The translations under genes and the position numbers were made by a program. Below the pieces are notes generated by a model. That model was not told where the DNA came from, did not search any database, and worked only from the letters and a program-made list of their open reading frames with translations. From Molossus alvarezi (Eukaryota; Chordata; Mammalia; Chiroptera; Molossidae), in contig CM073887.1 of the NCBI GenBank assembly GCA_037176705.1, positions 25,981,501 through 26,045,500 on the forward strand: 64,000 nucleotides of DNA, written 5' to 3'. Shown here piece after piece: positions 25,001 to 34,961 of the stretch (position 1 is its first letter; every line of letters begins with the position of its first letter).

Positions 25001-28000
25001 TCCTCCTCCTGCAGGATGTGCATGTTCCCAGATAGCAGCTGGCAGGCAAAGCCAATGTTTACCGCAGTCTCTGCAAACCAGCCTAGCTCAGCCCTCTGCC
25101 TGGGGTCCATGCCCACCTACTCTGCCCCACTCCTGGCTATGGCAATTGGTTCAGAGAAAGGTAGTAACCCAGGCTGGCCAATGAAAGCCAACCCTGGGAC
25201 TTTAGCTGCAGCTCTGAGCAAAGAGGTCTACACTCTGGCTGTCTAAGGCAGGGGCCAAGGGATCATTAGACCTATCATGCTAGGGCCCACAGGCACTTTA
25301 AGGAACCCACAAAAATGACTTAATTTATTTAAAAATCAGAATAAAAAGTAAATATGTATTCCAGCCTGGCCATTAGTTTTTATACCAACACTGCTGTAAA
25401 ATGTTATTTTAAATATTTTGTGTGTATATGCCTCCAGCCCACAGAAGTGCTAATGCAGACCCTGCTTGCACTGGCCCGAGGGAGGAGCCTGGGGGACCTC
25501 AGCAGTTGTAATCATCCCATTTCTCCCTTTCCTTTCCCCAGGACAAGGTGGGGGGCAAGGCTGAACCCAAACCAATGGGACAGACTGATGATGGTGCCTG
25601 GACCTACCTTGCTTGTCCCCTGTGAGTACCCACATTTTGATGTTTCCTTGCTTGAGACTATGGATAGTTTCAAGGACGCCATCCTGGAGCTTATCTTCAA
25701 TGGCTGTGACTCCCAGCAGCTTGAGAGAAGGGGGAGTGGCGAGAAGGAACAGACTAAGCAGGGACCCAGCTCACCCTGGCCCCAGTGGAGATCCAGGGTC
25801 CCCAGCAGGCTGGAACCAGGGTGCTGGGGCCCCCTCACCTCCTGTGCTGCACCTACTTGGAGGTTCTGCTCGATCTCCTCGTACACCTGGTGCAGGGCTT
25901 CAGCCCGGTTCTGAAGAAGGATGTTGGCTTCCTGGTGCCGCTGGCGCCACTCCTCATATGTGTCCTCATCCATCTTCCTGTAGGCCAGGCACAGAGTGCG
26001 CAGGGTCTGCTCGGCAAAGGACTGGGGACCAGCCAGGTGGACAGCACCACCTTGTCACCACTCGACCTCCCGGGGCGCTTCTCCAGCCGCCAGTTCTCTC
26101 AGCCCCTCTCCCTCTGCCTGGCTCCCTGACTTTTTTTTTTATCCTCACCTGAGGACATTTTTCCTTTTTTTTTTTGTTCAGATACAGTGGCAGGGAGAGA
26201 GGGGAAGAGAGAGAAAGAGAAACATTGACGTGACAGGGACACATCGAGTGGTTGCCACCCACACGACCCAACCAGGGCCAGGGACAAACTGCAACCGAGG
26301 TACACGCCCCTCGCGGGAACCGAACCCGGGTCTCTCTGGACCGCAGGCTGACGCTCTAACCGCTGAGCCAAACTGGCCAGGGCATGGCTCCCTGAACTTT
26401 GGTTGCACCTCCCCAGTTCTTGGTCGGAGACCAGCTGCCTGCCCTGGACTCCCCCTCTTGACAGAGCAGGGCACTCTGAGAAGTCCTGAGTGAGAGGCCC
26501 AGGACATTCTTTGAACAAACACCTCCATGGCCTTGTGCTGGGTGATGCTGGGGCACAGCCAAGCCTTTGGGCAACCCAAAAGGGGCAGGGCTGGGCCACA
26601 GAGCAGTAACCTGGCATGACATGTCAGCCCCATGTTAGGGTCCGGCAGGAAAGTCTCTCTGGAGGTGGTAGAACGCTGAGGACCGAAAGATCCTGGTGGC
26701 AGAGGGGAGGAAGGCATCGAAGCAAACAAATAGTGTGTGCAAAGGTCCTGAAACATCCCCTGAGCACGGGGAAAACTGCTAGCCAGAATCTGGGATCCTG
26801 GGAAATGCCCGGTGGGGGGGGGGGGCGGGCAAGGAGAGCCAGTTAGAGGCCAGCAGTAGACACAGACAGAGCCTCGAAAGCTTAGATGAGAAGTTTGGGC
26901 TTCAACCATGGAGAAAAAAGATTTGGGGCTGTGTGTCCCCAGAACCTAGGCCTGACTGGGAGAGGTTTCGGGGTTGGGGGGTGGTCCAGGGCCAAAACCT
27001 AACCACAGATGGTCCCTTGTGTCACTTAGAAAAATTGTCCCCCTCTGTGTGGGTATATCATGGAGTTCAGCTCCTCTCTGCTCATATGTGTTGGGGAAGA
27101 GCACAGCCTGGCCGACTGTACATGACTACCCTTCCTACCTGAGGTCATTTCTCTGCACATCTGCTTTCTCTACCCTTCCTCCCTCCCTGCCCACAGTGAC
27201 TCACAGTTAATGCCTCTTCTGTGGCTGCTTTCATGGTCTGCTCTTTCTTATGAATGCCTTTTTTATGCAAGCGTTCAAAGAGGACACTGTCTGCCCCTTT
27301 GGTGTAGAGGTAGATGGAGCCCTCGGGGTTTCGGACTGTGGAGGGAGAGGCCTGACTAACCATAAGTGTTCCCTCTTCCTGCTCACCGCCATCCTTGGGT
27401 CGAGGGTGCTTACCTAGCACGGACATACGCTTTCTGATGCTGTTGAAGTCCATCATGGCCAGGACCTCATATACCCGCTCTTCCCCCAGCTCCATCACTG
27501 TGATGCTGTTCTGTGTGCGTGCCAGGAACACGTAGCCAAAATTCCGGGCTGCTGTGACCAGTGCCTCCTCATCAGGGGAAGCTGCCTGGTACAACAGCTG
27601 GTCTGGCAGAGGAGGGGACCAACCATGGGAGTGGGATGGGGGAGGGGTGCATTCTCTAAGAGCCTGCTACCTCTTCAGGATCTACCACCCATATCCGAAG
27701 CCCAGGGGAAGAAATGGACACAGTGGGTGGTCACCAAATATTGATAAGACAATGGTCTCTTGGGCAAGTCAACCTCTAAGCTGAATAAAAGAAGGTGGGC
27801 ACTTGGATCCCAGTTTAGATGACCCTCCTCCTCCCAGCTCAGTAACAGACCTAGAGCCCTATGCCTGAGCACCCTCTAAGCCGGATGACAGAAGCCCTGG
27901 GTGTTGGAATGGACAACCTCGAAGACCAGAAGACCACCTCAGAAGCCCCAGTGCCTGGGAAGCAAGAGAAGCACTTACTGTCTTTCTCGCCCACCATCAC

Positions 28001-31000
28001 CGTGTGGCAGATAGCCAGCAGGCGCCAGAACTCCTGCACCATGCTGTCCTTGTTGCTGCGCACAATGTTCAGGAGACTGGAGTTTTGGAAGAGCAGCTTC
28101 CCATCAGCAAATCTGTTCCAGAGGTAGGGGTTCTCCTTAGATGGGGCCTCCTCCTCATCCGGGCTGTAGACAATGCCGTTGATGCAGCACTTCTTGAAGG
28201 TCATGATGTTCTGTGTGAGCGTGCCGGTCTTGTCCGAAAAGATGTACTCCACCTGGCCCAGCTGGACGTTGAGGCTGGTGCTGCGGGCTTTGGCAGGTAT
28301 GTCCTGGGGCTCGTAGTACATTTCCACATCCCAGTCAATGAAGATACTGTTCCCCAAGTAGATGAATTCGGCTCTGCAAACACATGCCAGGCCATGCCCT
28401 GCCCCATAGCCCACCAGAACTCCCACTTTTCTCCGGCTGAGGAGGGGGTGGGGAACAGGCCCCAGGACTCACATGATGAACATGGCCATGGGCATCATAA
28501 CACTGAGCAGAATGAGGAAGCTCAAGAACATGAGGAGAGACTCGCTGGTAATGCTGTACCTGTGCTTGTCAGGCACATAGTAGTGCTTGGTCTTAAATTC
28601 TGCCACCTTGTTCCAGAAGCCCAAGGTCAAGGCCATAGAGATCAGCACCAGGAATACAAAGATCTGCTCAGTGAACGGGAGACAGGAGAGTATATGGAGG
28701 GATCCAGGGCAGCACCGAGACACCACAAGTGAAAAGACAAACAGGAGATGGGAACCCCCCTATCAGGATGGGGGAGGGGAAGTGGGAGGAGGTACCTGGC
28801 TGTCCTAGGAGGAGGGTACTTGCAGGGGTTTTGCTGGAATTTCTGGCTACTATTATAAAAATTATTACAATGACTTATTTAAAAAGACAGCTGATTAGGC
28901 AAAAAGTTAAGAATTGTTAAATAAATGTCCATGGGGGGTAGGTGAGCACTTTATCTCCTGTGGGTTTGGAAAAATGTCAGGATTGAGACATTTTTTAAAT
29001 ATTGTCATTATAAAAAGAATCTCTGGCCCACAGACCTCTGTCTGTAGGATCAGGTTGCACATATTTTGCAGAGGAAGGAAACTAAGGCCTGAAAAGTGAC
29101 AGCTGGGACTTTTCCCTTCCCTCTTCGGTGTCCAGCCCCCTACCCCAGGCAGGAGCTCTAGGAAGCTCACCAGGATCACCAGCCTGTTCATCAGATAATC
29201 TATCTTGGTTCTCTTCAGCTGGACTTTGCCACAGTTCCTCATGATCTTTGTGTCAAAACCTACAGGGTTTACATTCAATCTGTCTGTCCACCTCATCCTC
29301 ATCCCTCTGTCACCCCACCCCTCTACCCATCCATCCACCTACCTGCCCAGCCACCCATCCATCTAGATACAAGGGTTCTGGCTCAATGTTTATTTTCAGT
29401 TTTAGAATCCAAGGCTCCATAGAAGCTGTGCCAGGAGCTCCACATTTCATGGCAGCGGACACATGGCAGCCAAGCCCTGGCCTTGTGACTTCTTGCCAAC
29501 AACTTCAGGGTTCTCCCCCAACCCTCCCAAGAACAGCTCATGCTGCAGTGGCCCCAGAGCGACTGTACCAGCGTAGATGACCATTCCATAGCAGGTGTCT
29601 GTGTTTCGAATCTTGCAGCCACGTAGAAGGATGTTGCCACTATCCAGGGCGTATTCCTTGCCCTCCAACTCCAGACGCCCCGTAAAATGGTGCATCCGAC
29701 TGTTGGGTTCTTCACACACCACCTTGCCTGTGGGTGACAGAGCAACAGGAAGCCGAGGGACATGGCTGGGAGTGAGCCATGCCTCTCCAATGCAGGGTGA
29801 GGCAAGGTGAGGGGAATATTCCCCATCCCCCTTCCTGCTCCAGACACCCTCGCACTGCCCCAAACTTGTTCCACTGGCACTTCCACCCCTCCACCATGCA
29901 GCCTCTCCTGGATGCTCCAAAAGCTTGTGCTGTTAAGCCTCAGGGCCTTAGTGCATGCTGTTCCCTGTGCCAGGACTCGCACCTCCTTTGGGGAAACCCT
30001 TTCTTCTGATCCTCCAGCCAGATCAGGTCTCCCCTCACCAAGCCCCCTTCCTCCTGGTTTCAATCGTGGGAGGTCACTAGACATTTATTCCTGCCAGTGG
30101 TATCTCAAATACCTGTGAGTTCTGTGGGAAGAGGTGCCGGCCTGGTCTCCATTATGCTGTGGACCTTAGGACCAGCCCAGCACCTGGTACACAGTGCCTG
30201 CCCCTCTACTAAGTGAGACTTTCCTCAGATATCATGAGAACAAGTGCAACCAGTGTTTGAATGTCAGGAGCAAAGAGCTGTGCTTCGAGAGAAAGATCAT
30301 GCTCCAGCACCAATTAGAATACTTGTCTTTACAACAAGACAGGAAAAGAATAATGGATCCCCTGCTGGGCCTTAGGCAAACAGTACTTGTAACCCACAAT
30401 GTGAAATGTTTCATTTTTCAGGTGGGAAATAATATAATACAATGGACCAGTCGGTTCCCTGTCTCTGTGCACACAACAGGCTGCCTTTTTGATTAAACAA
30501 CGAAAAATATTTGATTTAATGTGATCATTTAAAAAATAAAATGTAATGCCTGATAAAGTGGTACAACTTGTTTTGTAACAATAACAAAACACCCCGACTG
30601 TTACATGGATTCAGAGGACATGAAACAGGACAAGGATAAGCTGGCCTATTAAAAGCTATCTTACCTCCCTCCAGAAAATTCCATCACCATCCCCCAAAAC
30701 ACAGTGAAGTTTAGAACTTTCATGTCCACTGTACAGAGGGGCAGACAAAGGCCCAGAGGGGGTGGATGGTGGATGAACTGCCACTTCTCACCTTGGAAGG
30801 AAGCCATGTCCCCTATATTGGTCAGTTCATGATGTGTGACTATCAAGGCCTGCCTGTACTTCAAGTTGGTCTCCCTGGTGATGAGAAGGGAAGTGAGGTA
30901 AGAGATGGGGACAGACAGCACTCAGGCAAGGCACCCCCATCCTCTTTCCATTTTATTGAGCCTCTACTGGGCATACCAGCTGCCAATCAGGAGGCTGCAG

Positions 31001-34000
31001 CCCAGAGAGGGAGAAGGCCTTGCCCAAGGTCACGCAGCACATTTTCAAAATGGCTGAGGCTAGATCCCCGACCTTCTTTTGCGCAGGTACATCTGAAGCA
31101 CAGTAGGACTTCCAGAAATGTTGGTGCAGAGAAGGCAGATCTCTTTGTCTGATTTAATGTTATTGCCCATGCCAGCTTGTAGGTACCCCACACATGGTTC
31201 CAGGATGAATGACCTAAGTATCCCCATGGGCTTGGGGAGCCACATTTTGTGGCTGTTTGGGAATGGGGAAGGCTTCACTGACTCCCAGGCCCCCAGACTC
31301 CTACCGATAACCCACGTCTCACCCGTCTATGTCAGCAGTCTCCACGTAGCACAAGCTGCTGGGCTCCGTGCTGGACAGCAAGAGCACGTCAGCCTGGAGT
31401 GGGGAGGATGGGGATGAGAGGGAAGAAGCAGCACTACAGGGGCGACAGGAGGAAGACAAGCAGGAAGGCAGCCCTCCCCCTAGGAGTGGGAAGGTCTGGC
31501 CCTGGCTGATACCAGCTCACCGGGACAATGTTGTCCTCATGCAGACAGACCAGGTCTCCCACACACAGTTCCTTCCATTTCTTACACAGAAAGCTGTTGG
31601 GGGGCGGGGGGATGGCAGGAGGTGTGAGATGGTGCCCCAACCAGACCCATCTTTGGAACCCCTGGTCTCCTGTACCACTCCCAAGCTGGAAGATCTGTCG
31701 GAGGTGGAGGCTGCAGATGCCCCTGTGGTGCTTTGCTTCCCTGCATGGCCGTCTGCAGGTCTTTGTGTGGGTGGTGGTGGTGGGGCTACACAGGAAGTCC
31801 AGCCTTCCCTAACCTTGCCCCCTCCCTCCCAGTTCTGCATGCAAGTCCCTCAGCCCTTCTCTGCCTCCCCTTTCAGCTGCTCTCTCAGGCCTGCAAGGGT
31901 TAACAACCAGGTCCTCAGACTCTGTCCCCATCACAGGGCACATCCCCAGGCCAGCTAGACAGCAGGCATCAAATAATGATGTCTGCATCGCTGTCAGACA
32001 TCAGACTCAACTAAGATGTCCAGGGGTCATGGAAGGTCCCGGGTACTCTGCTGGGCACCCCTCCCTGATATGTCCTTACCTCCTCCCCCCACCATACACA
32101 CAGCTGTGCTGGAGTCCCCTTCCTCAGGATGAACTCCCCTACACAGTGCCGGAGGTCTCACCTCTTCCCTACCAGCATCTGGCAGGGCCTGTTGTTGATG
32201 ATCCTGTCACTTATATGTCGCCCCTGAGTCAACAGGGGTTGGTCAGAGGGGTGGCCCCACCTCAGCCATGCCCACCTCAACCATGCCCCCTTCATCCTGC
32301 CCCCACACTGCCTTGGTGAGGGCCCAGGTGCAGAGCACAGTTCCAGCTCATACATGTAGCCCTGATAGTGAGTCAACACCAGCTACATATGTCCAGGGAC
32401 CCTGGTGGGGGAAGGGGGAACTGCAGGGATGATGGCTATTGGCAGCAAGGGCCAAAGGGCCATGGGGCACTTGTACCTGTCCCTTGTGGCAGCAAGACAA
32501 GGACCCCACCCTGCCCCCAATCCCCTCCCTGGCTGCCCCTTGACCCCACTTACGATGTCGTCCACCAGGTCTCGGGTGGCCCGGATGATGAAGAGGCAGA
32601 CGAGTGGGACGAGGAGGGTGAACCAGGGCATCGTGGAGATCTCAGTAAAGATAGCCTGACACACAGGGCGGGTCACACCGACCCGCCATCCTTGGACACT
32701 TCCCCCAATTGTCTCCCCTTGCCTTCCCACCCAGCCTCTCAACCTGGTATCCTGTGTCCCACCTGACCAAAGCACCTGGGCCCAGGGCCAGCCACCTCCC
32801 CCTACAAACCTTGGGACAACTGCCTCTCTATTTCCACTCCCTGCCTGGAACTTCTCCTTGGCAAACTCATACCGCTTCCATGCCAAGCTCCTATGTCACA
32901 TCCTCCAGGAACCCCAAGCATGTTCCCTCCTCAGAGCCTGGGGTTTACTGTTTCCCTCCCTGTATCCCTGTTTTTCCCAGTCACCCTTCAGGCCCGAGCT
33001 CCAAGTAAACCCCAGACAAGCCTGGGTAGGGAGGTGGGTCCCCTTCCCATCACTGAGCCTTGCCATGGGGTTTAATGAGATTTGGTATCAGGGCCACTGC
33101 TGGGTCCCCATTGTTCAGCATAGGGCCTGCACACAGTATGTTCATGGGATTGATGGATAAAAGCAGAGGGTCAGACCAGAATGAGATGTTTGGTGGGGGT
33201 CAGGGTGCTCTGTAAACTGCCCACACAACTGAGAGATGGAGCTGCCCAGGCCAGACAGATGCCCCTCTGGCAGGACCACCCAGGTTCTGGCAAGTGGCCC
33301 AGCAGGTCCTAAGAACCTGCTCTCAACCCTTCTTTCCTCCTAATGCTTTGGGGTCAGCTTGGTGGGCTGGGCCAACAGTCATGTGGCCAAGACTGTCCAT
33401 CCTGGGGAGGGGCTGTGCCCTCCTTGAACCTAGAAAAGCACTTTTGTACCTTCATCATTGAACATATATTAAGCAGCTTGTGTGCCAGGCCCTGGGGGCT
33501 GGGTAGTGAGGATTCTGCCATGAGGGTGTTCCCAGTGTGTGAGGAGCCAGACACTGCCCCCTGTCTCCCCCACCCATCCAATCAACCAACCAACCAAACA
33601 ACTGCACAAACAAACACACTTAAACACCCCTCCCACCACCATGTGTCTATAGAGCCATGTGTCAAAGGTGGTCAGGGAGGGCTTTCTAAAGGAGGCAATT
33701 CAAGCAGATGGAAGGAATAGTCTGTGTGCAGATGCTGACTCCTGGGGCGGCCCCCCACCAAACCCTACCTGGAGAAGGATCACCAAAAGGAAGTAGGCAT
33801 TAGACATTCGGTGGAACTGCTCGTATAGGTTTAAGGGCAGGAAGGAGAAGAAATTGTACTTGGCCGTGTTGATGATGTTGCCCTAGAGTGAGAGTCAATG
33901 TGGGGGTGCTGCCCAGGACTGCACCCCGGCCTCACCCTGCCCTTTGACCACTATGAGTAATAAATGAGCACCCAATGCCTGCAAAGCCTCAAGCCAGCTC

Positions 34001-34961
34001 TACTGAGCATCAGTTGAATACAAAACCTTCAGGCCAGCATTTACTGAGTACCAGCTGAGTGCAAAGCCTTGAGCCAGCATTAATTGAGCCCCTACTGGAT
34101 GCAATGACTCATGGGACAGGGCTGTGACCCCAGTATTTCCCAAAGTGAGTCACATACACAAGGAGATTTTAGCTAGAGCCTGATGTACTCTGAAGGTTTA
34201 GCATTAACTTATAATATAAATTGGGGTCGGGGAGGGGAAACAAGGCAAAGAAACACAGGACAAATTCTAGCACCAAATTGGTGATTCGCTCATGATTAAA
34301 ACTGGGGGAGGGGGTTCGCTGGGTGGGAGGAGGCAGGAGAGAGCAGTGGGGCTGGGCCACCCACCTTGTATTTCTTCCTCTGCCAACACAGGAAGGCCTT
34401 TTCCTTGAACTGGTTGTTGTAGGCTCTGTCGTTGGCCTTCACCTCCCAAGTGAACACTGAAGCCAGTAAAGGTGGGGAGTTGCATGGGGTGCAGAGGAAG
34501 ACTGCCTAATGATCCCCCAGAGGAGGGCTAATGGGGGGGGGGGCTCAGACACTGGGGACTCCTGGCTCTTGGCCATAGGTGTGGGAGCTGGTAAACAGCC
34601 ACCACCCTTGGCCAGTCCCTAGGCTGAGGACAGGCCCCAGAGATCCGTTCATGTCCACTCCTACAGAGGGGGTAAAAACTCAGGCTGCTCGCCCAGCTAT
34701 TTCAGGTCTGCAGCCCCCAAATCCCGAGTCTAGCATTCAGTCATGAGATTTGGAACTACTCCTAACTCAAGGAGCACCCCATGCTTGGTCTGTCGAATGG
34801 GTTTGGGGAGGGGTCTCCTCATCAGCCACATACACCTCTGCTATGCCCCTTGGCTTACTCCACAGACCCCACCCGCCCCACACGGAGCCCCGGAACATGC
34901 ACCTGATTTCTTCTCAAGGTCCTCGCCATAGGGCAGGCTGCCCGTGCTGGTGCTGAAGGAG
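18877..34961 (-). CDS. ATP8B3: ATP8B3-type phospholipid-transporting P4-ATPase (25 coding exons, span)
   Basis: Class-1 P4-ATPase, a membrane flippase expected to move aminophospholipids from the outer to the cytosolic leaflet with a CDC50-type beta subunit; ATP8B3 in other mammals is testis-enriched and acrosomal (family knowledge). Twenty-five exons read in frame on the minus strand with GT-AG junctions, giving about 1,171 codons plus an unresolved N terminus. Seen in order: TM1-TM2, actuator DGET, TM3-TM4, phosphorylation site DKTGTLT (Asp codon 28232-28234), nucleotide-domain [23 protein letters not shown] hinge, TM5-TM10, and a C tail with an RRSSYAFSH motif as in ATP8B1/ATP8B3. Wording such as [13 protein letters not shown] and [20 protein letters not shown] fits ATP8B3 better than ATP8B1, B2, B4 or B5. 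No frameshift or premature stop was found. ATP8B3 symbol is inferred from remembered family sequences; a lineage paralogue is possible. Confidence 0.9.
19440..19865 (-). mobile_element. Old L1M-type 3' fragment in the last intron
   Basis: Contains GAATAATATTCCACTATGTG and GTGACTGGCTTATGTCACTG, which are reverse-complement L1M 3' UTR phrases (site of 'sent a visitor' type ORF2/3' UTR boundary), and CATTGCTGTGCAACCATCAC. Lies between the last two coding exons. Confidence 0.65.
20164..20291 (-). CDS. ATP8B3: ATP8B3 exon, TM10
   Basis: 128 bp. Completes [20 protein letters not shown] then [20 protein letters not shown], the last membrane helix and LPVLAxR element. Donor AAG/GTGAGG. Confidence 0.91.
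20494..20632 (-). CDS. ATP8B3: ATP8B3 exon, TM8-TM9
   Basis: 139 bp. Encodes [20 protein letters not shown] then [20 protein letters not shown]. The start contains a CATCAT repeat (20621-20630) giving an Ile run. Donor TGT/GTGAGC. Confidence 0.9.
20810..21043 (-). CDS. ATP8B3: ATP8B3 exon, TM7-TM8
   Basis: 234 bp (78 codons). Encodes [20 protein letters not shown] then [20 protein letters not shown] and [11 protein letters not shown], followed by a hydrophobic helix ending SVTME. Acceptor CCCCAG, donor GAG/GTAGGC. Confidence 0.94.
21140..21330 (+). mobile_element. MER5-type hAT-Charlie fragment in a flippase intron
   Basis: CTCAAGTGCTTATCACTAAC then CACCTGTGGCCTGTGGCTTC, CTGGACAACATAG and AAAAGTTCTACTGGACTGC form a diverged MER5A-like element just upstream (5' in gene terms) of the exon at 20810-21043. 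Confidence 0.62.
21570..21653 (-). CDS. ATP8B3: ATP8B3 exon, TM6 region
   Basis: 84 bp (28 codons). Encodes [20 protein letters not shown] then LYIGLFEQ, the FNxxYTxLPVL element. Acceptor CCTAG, donor CAG/GTGAGC. The intron before it is 2.2 kb, the longest in the second half of the gene, and is filled with repeats. Confidence 0.92.
22104..22326 (-). mobile_element. Older VES-subfamily SINE in a flippase intron
   Basis: Body as in the 11432 copy (GACTGGCTACCCCCTGAAGG, GGGAATCAAACCGGCAACCT) ending ACATCGGCCAGGGC. Duplication core CCAAAAACC at 22093-22101 and 22327-22335. Lies in the 2.2 kb intron between the exons at 23886 and 21653. Confidence 0.8.
22975..23330 (+). mobile_element. Old L1 ORF2 fragment in a flippase intron
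   Basis: Diverged reverse-transcriptase wording: AAGATCAGGAACAAAACATGG, GTTCTAGCCAGAGCAATTAG, GGTATCCAAATTG, TTTGTATATGACATGCAG (decayed FADDM region), CTACACACCAGCAATAAGCA. Far more decayed than the L1s in the flanks. Confidence 0.7.
23886..24109 (-). CDS. ATP8B3: ATP8B3 exon, TM5 and start of TM6
   Basis: 224 bp. Encodes [20 protein letters not shown], then [20 protein letters not shown] and [20 protein letters not shown]. The TM5 Lys of the YK dipeptide needed for lipid transport in the family is kept; the residue after it is Thr rather than the commoner Asn. Confidence 0.94.
24194..24431 (-). CDS. ATP8B3: ATP8B3 exon, CCRVTPKQK and [11 protein letters not shown] hinge
   Basis: 238 bp. 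Starts [20 protein letters not shown], then [20 protein letters not shown] and [20 protein letters not shown], ending [13 protein letters not shown], the hinge motif that coordinates Mg. The stretch before ERAFV is tens of residues shorter than remembered for human and mouse ATP8B3. Confidence 0.94.
24687..24771 (-). CDS. ATP8B3: ATP8B3 exon, variable P-domain insert
   Basis: 85 bp. Encodes [20 protein letters not shown] then MIVSGELL, corresponding to the segment before the ALVINGxxL strand, which here reads AMIVSGELL. Donor CTG/GTCAGT is weaker than its neighbours. Confidence 0.8.
24995..25070 (-). CDS. ATP8B3: ATP8B3 exon, after TGDKQE
   Basis: 76 bp. Completes E of TGDKQE, then [20 protein letters not shown] and EEEI. 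Acceptor TTTGCAG, donor AT/GTAAGG. Confidence 0.9.
25608..25719 (-). CDS. ATP8B3: ATP8B3 exon, [11 protein letters not shown] and TGDK
   Basis: 112 bp. Encodes [20 protein letters not shown] then MWVLTGDKQ, the P-domain TGDK motif. The usual GVPETI and KIWVLTGD read GVLETI and KMWVLTGD here. Confidence 0.93.
25857..26021 (-). CDS. ATP8B3: ATP8B3 exon, nucleotide domain end
   Basis: 165 bp (55 codons). Encodes [20 protein letters not shown] then [11 protein letters not shown] and [20 protein letters not shown]. Acceptor CCCCAG, donor CAA/GTAGGT. The preceding intron carries a young VES SINE only ~110 bp from this acceptor. Confidence 0.93.
26130..26384 (-). mobile_element. VES-type SINE, young, in a flippase intron
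   Basis: Full-length. Duplication TGGCTCCCTGA at 26119-26129 and 26385-26395. Same strand as the host gene; its A-rich tail ends about 110 bp upstream, in gene orientation, of the acceptor of the exon at 26021. Confidence 0.9.
27205..27335 (-). CDS. ATP8B3: ATP8B3 exon, KGAD nucleotide-binding motif
   Basis: 131 bp. Encodes [20 protein letters not shown] then [23 protein letters not shown] motif present. The lysine-rich [10 protein letters not shown] stretch appears longer than in remembered orthologues. Confidence 0.92.
27414..27602 (-). CDS. ATP8B3: ATP8B3 exon, nucleotide-binding domain
   Basis: 189 bp. Encodes [20 protein letters not shown] then [20 protein letters not shown] and [26 protein letters not shown]-type wording is diagnostic of P4 nucleotide domains. 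Confidence 0.93.
27979..28373 (-). CDS. ATP8B3: ATP8B3 exon, phosphorylation domain with DKTGTLT
   Basis: 395 bp, the largest exon. Encodes [20 protein letters not shown], then the P-domain [11 protein letters not shown] (catalytic Asp codon 28232-28234), then [17 protein letters not shown] and [13 protein letters not shown] of the nucleotide domain. Donor A/GTAAGT is a perfect consensus. Confidence 0.95.
28473..28663 (-). CDS. ATP8B3: ATP8B3 exon, TM3 and TM4
   Basis: 191 bp. Encodes two hydrophobic helices separated by an exoplasmic loop ([20 protein letters not shown]). The usual TM4 PISL motif is replaced by PMAM. The acceptor could be 3 bp upstream (CAG/CAG choice, start 28666). Confidence 0.9.
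29171..29259 (-). CDS. ATP8B3: ATP8B3 exon, linker into TM3
   Basis: 89 bp. Encodes [20 protein letters not shown] then YLMNRLVIL, matching the DTKIMxNxGK / [10 protein letters not shown] segment. Donor CTG/GTGAGC. Confidence 0.92.
29569..29727 (-). CDS. ATP8B3: ATP8B3 exon, end of actuator domain
   Basis: 159 bp. Encodes [19 protein letters not shown] and the [20 protein letters not shown] motif (LLRGC-x-IRNT), conserved in all P4-ATPases. Donor CTG/GTACAG. Confidence 0.92.
30792..30874 (-). CDS. ATP8B3: ATP8B3 exon, DGET dephosphorylation loop
   Basis: 83 bp. Completes DGET across the splice, then [18 protein letters not shown] and GDMASFQ. DGET carries the Glu that activates water for dephosphorylation in P4-ATPases (family knowledge). 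Confidence 0.92.
30945..31080 (+). repeat. MIR SINE in a flippase intron
   Basis: TTTTATTGAGCCTCTACTGG, CAGCCCAGAGAGGGAGAAGG, CTTGCCCAAGGTCACGCAGC: classic MIR core. Confidence 0.72.
31323..31393 (-). CDS. ATP8B3: ATP8B3 exon, actuator domain before DGET
   Basis: 71 bp, encodes [20 protein letters not shown] then DID and the first two bases of Gly. The family motif [18 protein letters not shown] is intact. Donor GG/GTGAGA. Confidence 0.92.
31521..31593 (-). CDS. ATP8B3: ATP8B3 exon, actuator domain
   Basis: 73 bp, encodes [20 protein letters not shown] and NIVP, the VGD-hydrophobic-x-L strand typical of P4 actuator domains. Acceptor AACAG, donor CCG/GTGAGC. Confidence 0.9.
32162..32223 (-). 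CDS. ATP8B3: ATP8B3 exon, start of actuator domain
   Basis: 62 bp, encodes [20 protein letters not shown], the R-H-x-S-D-x-x-INNR element after TM2. Acceptor CTCAG, donor AG/GTGAGA, phase 2 exit. Confidence 0.88.
32554..32655 (-). CDS. ATP8B3: ATP8B3 exon, TM2
   Basis: 102 bp (34 codons), donor ATC/GTAAGT. Encodes hydrophobic TM2 and the RDLVDDI helix end that leads into the actuator domain. Confidence 0.92.
33769..33882 (-). CDS. ATP8B3: ATP8B3 exon, TM1
   Basis: 114 bp (38 codons), acceptor CTCTAG, donor CAG/GTAGGG. Carries the P4-ATPase [20 protein letters not shown] signature leading into TM1 (YFLLVILLQ). Confidence 0.92.
33963..34125. repeat. ~40 bp minisatellite in a flippase intron
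   Basis: Four degenerate units of about 38-40 bp, each with (T)ACTGAG-ACCAG-TGA-TGCAAAGCCT-GAGCCAGCAT-type wording, at about 33964, 34002, 34042 and 34082. Each unit looks like a MIR 'TTATTGAGCACCTACTGTG' segment, so the array may have grown from a MIR. Confidence 0.65.
34365..34456 (-). CDS. ATP8B3: ATP8B3 exon, N-terminal cytosolic segment
   Basis: 92 bp, encodes [16 protein letters not shown] and onward to WQRKKYK, aligning with the conserved W-x-V-KANDR stretch before TM1 of ATP8B proteins. Donor is AAG/GTGGGT. Confidence 0.88.
34903..34961 (-). CDS. ATP8B3: ATP8B3 exon, N-terminal cytosolic (first recognised)
   Basis: 59 bp after a pyrimidine-rich acceptor ending in ACAG, with a GTGCAT donor. 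It encodes [20 protein letters not shown], and its last base completes a Val codon with the next exon. The frame stays open upstream to a possible ATG at 35234-35236, so this may be an internal exon or the end of a longer first exon. Confidence 0.65.

Noticed and set aside
34261..34600. Poly-G and C-rich runs (also 26813-26826, 38522-38531) as G-quadruplex regulatory sites
   Set aside because: Simple homopolymer tracts in introns or intergenic DNA without supporting context.
18877..34961. Assignment of the flippase as ATP8B5 or ATP8B1
   Set aside because: Remembered ATP8B5 and ATP8B1 wording around the nucleotide domain and TM7-TM10 fits clearly worse than ATP8B3; the ~1,180-residue length alone is not evidence for ATP8B5.
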